Assembly (NCBI GenBank): GCA_963809815.1
Contig: CAWELM010000014.1
Coordinates: forward strand, 248,001 to 312,000
Direction of reading: 5' to 3'
DNA length: 64,000 bases
DNA from: CAVVJA01 sp963809815
GTDB lineage: Bacteria; Actinomycetota; Actinomycetes; Mycobacteriales; Jatrophihabitantaceae
Shown here piece after piece: positions 59,112 through 64,000 of the stretch. The notes under the pieces are model-generated. The model was not told where the DNA came from. It searched no databases and saw nothing but the letters and a program-made list of their open reading frames with translations. The translations under genes and the position numbers were made by a program. Each line of letters opens with the position of its first letter. Within the stretch, counting starts at the first letter, position 1.

Positions 59112-60080
59112 ATGCGTACGCACCACGCCGGTCTCGTCTTAGCCATAGCGTCCGCCGCGACGTTCAGCACCTCGGGTTCGTTCGCGCATTCGCTCATCGA
59201 CGCGGGCTGGACGCCGGGCGCGGCCGTCGCTGCCCGCATCAGCGTGGCTGCGGTCGTTATCGCGATTCCGGCCCTCGTCGCGATGCGCGGCCGATGGGCG
59301 ACGCTGCGACGTAACGGCGTCGGCCTGGTGGGATACGGGCTGGTCGCCGTCGCGGGTGCGCAGCTGTGCTTCTTCAACGCGGTCGAGCACCTGTCGGTAG
59401 GCGTGGCGCTGCTGCTCGAATACCTGGGCACCGTGCTCGTGGTCGGCTGGATGTGGCTACGGCACGGGCAGCGTCCACATCGGCTCACGGCAATCGGATC
59501 CGCGATAGCACTCGCCGGGCTGACCCTCATCCTGGACGTATTCGGCGACAACCACCTCGATCCGGTCGGCGTGCTCTGGGGTCTGGGTGCCGCCATCGGA
59601 CTGGCCGTCTACTTCGTCGTGTCCGCGCGCAACGACGGCGAGCTGCCTCCGATAACGGTCGCGGGTGGCGGGATGGCGGTAGGCGCTGTCGCGCTGCTAG
59701 CCCTCGGTGCGGTCGGAGCATTGCCGATGCACGCGAGGTTCGGCACCGTCGAATTCGCCGGACATCGCACGAGCTGGCTCGTTCCGGTGTTGGGTTTGTC
59801 CCTCGTGGCCGCCGCCTTTTCCTACGTCGCCGGCATCAGCGCGGCCCGTCGGCTGGGCGCCCGCCTGTCGTCTTTCGTCGGACTGACCGAGGTGGTCTTC
59901 GCCGTGCTGGTGGCCTGGGCGCTGCTGGGGGAGTTGCCGACGAGCGTGCAGCTGCTGGGCGGTCTCGCGATCGTGGCCGGGGTGGCGCTGGTGCGAGCGG
60001 ACGAGGGCCGGGCGGTTCCCGCTGTGGCCGACGCGGGGCCGGAATTGTCCGCCCAACGACTGGAAGCATCGCGGATCTAA
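59112..60080 (+). CDS. EamA/DMT superfamily transporter
   Basis: 322 residues from ATG 59112, six bases after AGGGG. Ten helices in two EamA repeats: GLVLAIASAATFSTSGSFAH, AARISVAAVVIAIPALVAM, LVAVAGAQLCFFNAVEHLSV and GVALLLEYLGTVLVVGWMWL in the first, GVLWGLGAAIGLAVYFVVSA, LSLVAAAFSYVAGISAARRL, SFVGLTEVVFAVLVAWALLG and LLGGLAIVAGVALVRADEG in the second. Family members export amino acids, nucleobases or drugs. The divergent CGNR regulator suggests inducible export. Confidence 0.9.
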   Translation: MRTHHAGLVLAIASAATFSTSGSFAHSLIDAGWTPGAAVAARISVAAVVIAIPALVAMRGRWATLRRNGVGLVGYGLVAVAGAQLCFFNAVEHLSVGVALLLEYLGTVLVVGWMWLRHGQRPHRLTAIGSAIALAGLTLILDVFGDNHLDPVGVLWGLGAAIGLAVYFVVSARNDGELPPITVAGGGMAVGAVALLALGAVGALPMHARFGTVEFAGHRTSWLVPVLGLSLVAAAFSYVAGISAARRLGARLSSFVGLTEVVFAVLVAWALLGELPTSVQLLGGLAIVAGVALVRADEGRAVPAVADAGPELSAQRLEASRI

Positions 60081-60089
60081 AGGGCCCCG

Positions 60090-61349
60090 TCAGGCGAGGG
60101 CAGCCGCTACCGGACTCTCAACCGGCACTTCGACGGTCGCGACCGTCCCACCCGTCGGCCCGGGCATCAGGCGCAAGTGCCCGTCCGCCGCCTCGAGGCG
60201 GACTCGATATGACTCCAGCCCGATATGCCCTTCGGCCAGCCGGGTGGCCAAGGCACCATCGGCAACACCCACACCGTCGTCGGCGACCACCAATTCAGCC
60301 CGATCGCCGCGCAAGGAGAGGCGCAGGTCGACCCGGCGGGCGTTGGCATGCTTCACGACGTTCGTCACGAGCTCTCGGGCGGACGTGAACAGCAGCATGT
60401 CGATCGGGGTACGAGTGTCGGCGGGCCAGTCGTCGACGTCGAGAGAAGCCGCCAGGCCGGCCCTCGGCGCCGCCGCGGCGAGGAGGCTGTCCAAAGCGCG
60501 CGGCAAGCCGGACTGCTCCAGCACCGCGGGATGCAACTCGGTGACGGTGCTCCGCAACAGTTTCGACGACTCGGCGAGCGCCAGGTCGAGCCGGTCCAGC
60601 GCCGCGCGGCTGTCTCCGTCGCGCAGATCTTCCAGATCGAGCCTCGCCCCGAGCACGTACTGCAACGCGCCGTCGTGCAGATGCTCGGCCAGGTTGCGCC
60701 GCTCGCGTTCCTCGATGCTCATCAGCTCGGCCAGCAGGCTCGACCGGTCCGCCGCGAGCTGCCCAATGGTCAGCACGCGGGAGCGCTGGATCGCCGAGAG
60801 CCACACGGCAGCGGCCGACAGGCAGGCAATGACGAACGACCGCATGATCAGCGCCCGCGAGGGCTCAAGGTTCGCGCCCTGCGTGACAATGCAAACGATC
60901 ACGTAGATAGCCGTCGTCGGGGCGACGACGCTCAGGCAGACCCACGGCCGCAACTGGACGGCCGCCAGCAGCGGGATGACGAAGAAGCCGCGCTGCAGCG
61001 TGTCGGCCGTCCAGGCCATCGGTGCTACCACTCCGGTGAACATGGACAGCGTGCTGAGCACGGCGACATCGATATACAGAGCAAGCCAGGCGTAGCGGAC
61101 CGGACCGTCGCCGCCCTGGCGAATCCACACGGCGACACCGGCCGCGATCAGCGCGTACAGGATGGCAATCACCCAGCACGTGGCCCCACCGGTCGACGGC
61201 GGGACGAGCCCGAGCGTGAACAGTACGAAGACGACCAGGGCGCCACGGAGCCAGACCTGGAGCCAAATACCCCGCATTGCGTGCTCTATCACGATCGGGC
61301 GCACCTCAGGGCTCAACGACCGGAAGAACCCCCAAGCGAAAGGTCTCAT
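60090..61349 (-). CDS. NarL-system sensor histidine kinase (HisKA_3)
   Basis: 419 residues from ATG 61349. Five or so helices in the first 200 residues (LRGALVVFVLFTLGLVPPST, CWVIAILYALIAAGVAVWI, VCLSVVAPTTAIYVIVCIVT, SFVIACLSAAAVWLSAIQ) with no large outer loop. Phospho-His in RRNLAEHLHDGALQYVLGAR; ATPase domain LLFTSARELVTNVVKHANAR and VVADDGVGVADGAL, IGLESYRVRLEAADGHLRL. The response regulator is encoded divergently 94 bases away. Confidence 0.9.
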   Translation of the reverse strand: MRPFAWGFFRSLSPEVRPIVIEHAMRGIWLQVWLRGALVVFVLFTLGLVPPSTGGATCWVIAILYALIAAGVAVWIRQGGDGPVRYAWLALYIDVAVLSTLSMFTGVVAPMAWTADTLQRGFFVIPLLAAVQLRPWVCLSVVAPTTAIYVIVCIVTQGANLEPSRALIMRSFVIACLSAAAVWLSAIQRSRVLTIGQLAADRSSLLAELMSIEERERRNLAEHLHDGALQYVLGARLDLEDLRDGDSRAALDRLDLALAESSKLLRSTVTELHPAVLEQSGLPRALDSLLAAAAPRAGLAASLDVDDWPADTRTPIDMLLFTSARELVTNVVKHANARRVDLRLSLRGDRAELVVADDGVGVADGALATRLAEGHIGLESYRVRLEAADGHLRLMPGPTGGTVATVEVPVESPVAAALA

Positions 61350-61443
61350 GGCGTCCTCCCCTGCGCGGCCGGTCCCTCAGCGTGACACACGGTTAACTGG
61401 TCCGCGGGCGAGGTGCGGCGCCTCGCAGACGGCGCACTAACAT

Positions 61444-62097
61444 GTGCGCGTGCGGATGTCTGACCCGCGGGTGACGGTCGTCGTCGTCGACGACCACCCG
61501 TTCTTTCGCGACGGCGTGATCCGCGGGTTGACCAACAGCGGCCGAGTGGACGTTGTCGGCGAGGCCGAGAACGGCCGCGACGCACTCGACCTGATTCGCC
61601 GCGAAGAACCGGCCGTTGCTGTCGTCGACTACCAGATGCCGGAAATGGATGGAGTGGCCGTCGTGCACGCCGTGGTGCGCGATCATCTGCCGACGCGGGT
61701 GCTTCTGCTGTCGGCGGTCACCGATAGCGCCGTGGTCTTCCGGGCCCTCGAGGAGGGAGCCGCTGGCTACCTGTCGAAAGATGCCCGGCGCGGCGAGATC
61801 GTCGATGCGGTGATGCGGGTCGCCGCCGGACACACCGTGGTCCCGGCCGAGCTGGCCGGAGCGCTGGCCAGCCAGATCCGGATGCGGGCGTCCTCGAACA
61901 CGCCCGTGCTGAGCGAGCGGGAGCAACAGGTTCTCCGGGGCTTTGCCCGTGGCTTGTCCATCCCGCAAGTCGCGCAGGAGTTGTTCATCGGAGCGAGCAC
62001 CGTGAAGACGCATACGCAGCGGCTCTACGAGAAGCTCGGCGTGTCCGACCGGGCCGCTGCCGTCGCGGAAGCCATGCGACAGGGGCTGTTGGAATAG
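61444..62097 (+). CDS. NarL/FixJ-family response regulator
   Basis: Up to 217 residues. GTG 61444, GTG 61450 and ATG 61456 are all possible starts; TAACAT at 61437-61442 would give a leaderless message starting near 61450. Receiver: VTVVVVDDHPFFRDGVIRGL, Asp in AVAVVDYQMPEMDGVAVV, Ser in VLLLSAVTDS, Lys in GAAGYLSKDARRGEIVDAVM. LuxR helix-turn-helix: LSEREQQVLRGFARGLSIPQ, GASTVKTHTQRLYEKLGVSD. It pairs with the divergent HisKA_3 kinase. Confidence 0.92.
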   Translation: MRVRMSDPRVTVVVVDDHPFFRDGVIRGLTNSGRVDVVGEAENGRDALDLIRREEPAVAVVDYQMPEMDGVAVVHAVVRDHLPTRVLLLSAVTDSAVVFRALEEGAAGYLSKDARRGEIVDAVMRVAAGHTVVPAELAGALASQIRMRASSNTPVLSEREQQVLRGFARGLSIPQVAQELFIGASTVKTHTQRLYEKLGVSDRAAAVAEAMRQGLLE

Positions 62098-62134
62098 CCG
62101 GGGCGGGCGAGCCGCAGCGGCCCGCCCTTGGCTG

Positions 62135-64000
62135 CTACTCGTAAGCCAACGCGTCGAGCGGATTGAGTCGAGCCGCCCGCCGAGCCGGGAAGATCGCGGC
62201 GAAAAGGCCCACAATGATCGCGATCACCAGGAAGATGATGAGCTGCGGCACCGGCACCACGAAGCTGGTGAAGTCCAGCCGAGAGGTAAGCAGACCGGCC
62301 AGCACCAAGCCGAGAACGATCCCGATCACCGCTCCGATCAATGCGGTGATGACGCTTTCCTGCCTGATCATTTGGCGGGTCTGTCGCCGGGTCAATCCAA
62401 TCGCCCGCAGCATGCCGACCTCGCGCGTCCGCTCGAACACGGTGAGCACGAGCGTATTGACGATCCCGAACAGACTGACCACCACCGAGAGCGCCAGCAA
62501 CACGTACAGGATGTTCAATATGTTCTGCAGCCCGCTCACCTGATCCTTCTTGAACTGGCTGCGGGTTGACGCCTTGGCGTTCGGAAAGTCCTTCAACGTG
62601 TTCTCGAGGGCCTGGGTGTTCTGGCTGGTCACCCCGCCGGTCATCTTCGCGAACGTGAAGATGTTCAGGGGCTGCGAGTAGTACTGGTCGAACGTCGGCG
62701 TCGACATGGTCACCGCACCAAAGGGCGAGCCGCCCGGCGGACTCTTGAAGATTCCGATGATCTTCAGGTTTGCCGTTTTGCCGCTCGGCACCTGAACGGA
62801 TACGGGTGATCCGATGTCGAGGTGATGGTCCTTGGCGTACTTCTGCTCGACGAACGCTCCGGTCGCGCCGAGTTCGGCGAACACGGCTTGCGAGCCCTTC
62901 GTCCAGTCAACCGCCAGTACCTGCCCGGCCTGCTTGTCTACCCCGGTCACCTGCACCGTCGAGCCGAAGACCCGACCCGCGTCGCCCCGTACGCCGGACA
63001 CAACCTCTGCGCCGGGCGCCGTCGCAGCCGCAGCGGCGACGCTCGGGGGCAGCGGGTCGAAGTTGTTCTGCGCGGTGATGGCGTAGTCCGCGATGAAGAT
63101 CTGGTCGACGGCATCTTCGAACGGCTTGATGATGCCGGCCGCAAACGTGGCCATGAGTGTCACCAACGCCAAGCCGATCATCAATGCGGCTGCTGTCGCG
63201 GCCGTTCGCTGCGGGTCGCGCTCGCTGTTCTGGGCGCCCAGGTTCGTGGTCGACCGGTCGGTAATGACTCCTGGGAACTCGACCGGCCAGTCCGGCTGCC
63301 ACGAGGTGAATCGGCGTCTAGCGGCCATCCCGAGGACGATCAGCAGTATCAGCGGGTTCAGCACCGCACCGAGGACAAACGCACCGACCCGCCGCCCGGT
63401 CGCACCCGGGCCCCAGGCGCCATATCGCAGCAGCCAATACGGCAATGTGAAGAACGGCCAGACCAATATCGAGAAGACGATGACGGACCAGCGGGCGACC
63501 GGATTGGCCACCACGGCCAGCGGCCGGACCAGCCGCGAAGAGAACAGCGCGACGCCGATGAAAACGAGCAGCGCGCCGCCGAGCATGAAGATCAGGACCT
63601 GCGCCGTGCCGAGACCCTTCACGAACAGTCCGACGATAATGCCGGCAAAACCGAGCGCGATCACCAGCGCTGCGCCGATGCCGCGGTACCGGTGGAAACG
63701 GCCCGGCGGTAGCGTGGCCCCTTCCTGAACGGCGGCAATAGGGGGCACCCGCGTCGCCCGCAGTGCCGGCCGAAGACTCGCGAGCACCGTGATCACTATG
63801 CCCACGGCGAGAGCGACGATGATCGTGCGGGTTTGGAATACCAGACCGTTGTTCGGCAGCGTCACGCCGAACGAATCGAAGAGCTTGAACAGTCCAATGG
63901 CCAGCAGCAGCCCCAGCAACAGGCCGCTCACCGACGCGAGCACACCCATGATCACGGACTCGAGGATGACGCTTCGCAACACCTGACGCCGGGATGCGCC
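62135..64000 (-). CDS. FtsX-type ABC transporter permease (N-terminus outside window)
   Basis: At least 620 residues; the frame is open through the right edge, where it reads GASRRQVLRSVILESVIMGV. Two FtsX domains. The first: VIMGVLASVSGLLLGLLLAI, LRPALRATRVPPIAAVQEGA, then extra helices. The second: TAATAAALMIGLALVTLMAT, an outer MacB-like domain, then FERTREVGMLRAIGLTRRQT, IGAVIGIVLGLVLAGLL and the terminal IFPARRAARLNPLDALAYE. This is the DUF214/MacB-like family that exports lipids or peptides with a LolD-type ATPase. The ATPase gene is presumably just outside the window. Confidence 0.9.
   Translation of the reverse strand, partial: GASRRQVLRSVILESVIMGVLASVSGLLLGLLLAIGLFKLFDSFGVTLPNNGLVFQTRTIIVALAVGIVITVLASLRPALRATRVPPIAAVQEGATLPPGRFHRYRGIGAALVIALGFAGIIVGLFVKGLGTAQVLIFMLGGALLVFIGVALFSSRLVRPLAVVANPVARWSVIVFSILVWPFFTLPYWLLRYGAWGPGATGRRVGAFVLGAVLNPLILLIVLGMAARRRFTSWQPDWPVEFPGVITDRSTTNLGAQNSERDPQRTAATAAALMIGLALVTLMATFAAGIIKPFEDAVDQIFIADYAITAQNNFDPLPPSVAAAAATAPGAEVVSGVRGDAGRVFGSTVQVTGVDKQAGQVLAVDWTKGSQAVFAELGATGAFVEQKYAKDHHLDIGSPVSVQVPSGKTANLKIIGIFKSPPGGSPFGAVTMSTPTFDQYYSQPLNIFTFAKMTGGVTSQNTQALENTLKDFPNAKASTRSQFKKDQVSGLQNILNILYVLLALSVVVSLFGIVNTLVLTVFERTREVGMLRAIGLTRRQTRQMIRQESVITALIGAVIGIVLGLVLAGLLTSRLDFTSFVVPVPQLIIFLVIAIIVGLFAAIFPARRAARLNPLDALAYE

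Noticed and set aside
1..64000. CRISPR arrays, insertion sequences, prophage or integrase genes
   Set aside because: No regularly spaced repeats, transposase, integrase or phage motifs were found on either strand.

Overview
The window is GC-rich DNA with dense genes, frequent GTG starts, GGAGG-type ribosome binding sites and many 4-base start/stop overlaps. It carries the pknB-pbpA-rodA-pstP-fhaB-fhaA cell-wall signalling operon followed by a tRNA-Leu gene, an arrangement typical of Actinomycetota near the replication origin. The genus cannot be fixed from sequence alone. An actinomycete outside Mycobacterium and Streptomyces, perhaps a soil lineage such as the Frankiales in the broad sense, is only an impression.

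Left part (1-31 kb): an accessory, regulator-rich region. It holds four large ATPase/TPR or TPR regulators of LuxR type, two ECF sigma factors (one carrying its own zinc-finger anti-sigma-like domain and membrane anchor), a Tat-exported GH3 hexosaminidase, small enzymes (Uma2, ABM, nitroreductase, DUF2252, DUF1697), glutamate decarboxylase, a GH15 gene and the cydDC transporter. It is also where genes are broken. A hydrolase is joined out of frame to a glycosyltransferase tail, a GMC oxidoreductase head is joined to a glucose-6-phosphate dehydrogenase tail, and the GH15 gene has two compensating single-base shifts. These are either real gene decay or assembly and sequencing faults, and reads must decide.

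Middle (29-39.6 kb): two tandem small paralogues downstream of a MalT-like regulator, an ArsR/CDF metal-efflux pair with a visible operator, a YccF membrane protein, a patatin, and a two-component system facing a LolA-like protein plus an ABC exporter.

39.6-47.5 kb: the cell-wall operon, transcribed leftward, with one PASTA kinase and no pknA, then tRNA-Leu(CAG).

Right part (47.6-64 kb): a SnoaL remnant, a methyltransferase, a CopC-CopD fusion, a two-component system, and an ECF sigma/anti-sigma pair that faces a tightly overlapping six-gene operon. The operon encodes two membrane-anchored coiled-coil proteins, ApbE flavin transferase, a ferric-reductase-like membrane protein, a NuoF-like flavoprotein and a 3Fe-4S ferredoxin. 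It looks like a membrane flavin electron-transfer chain, but the usual FMN-binding acceptor domain is absent, which makes it the best candidate here for an unusual system. After it come a CGNR regulator divergent from an EamA transporter, a NarL-type two-component pair, and an FtsX-type permease that runs off the right edge. Two nearly identical long hairpins, immediately after the copCD and ferredoxin stop codons, look like members of one terminator/repeat family.
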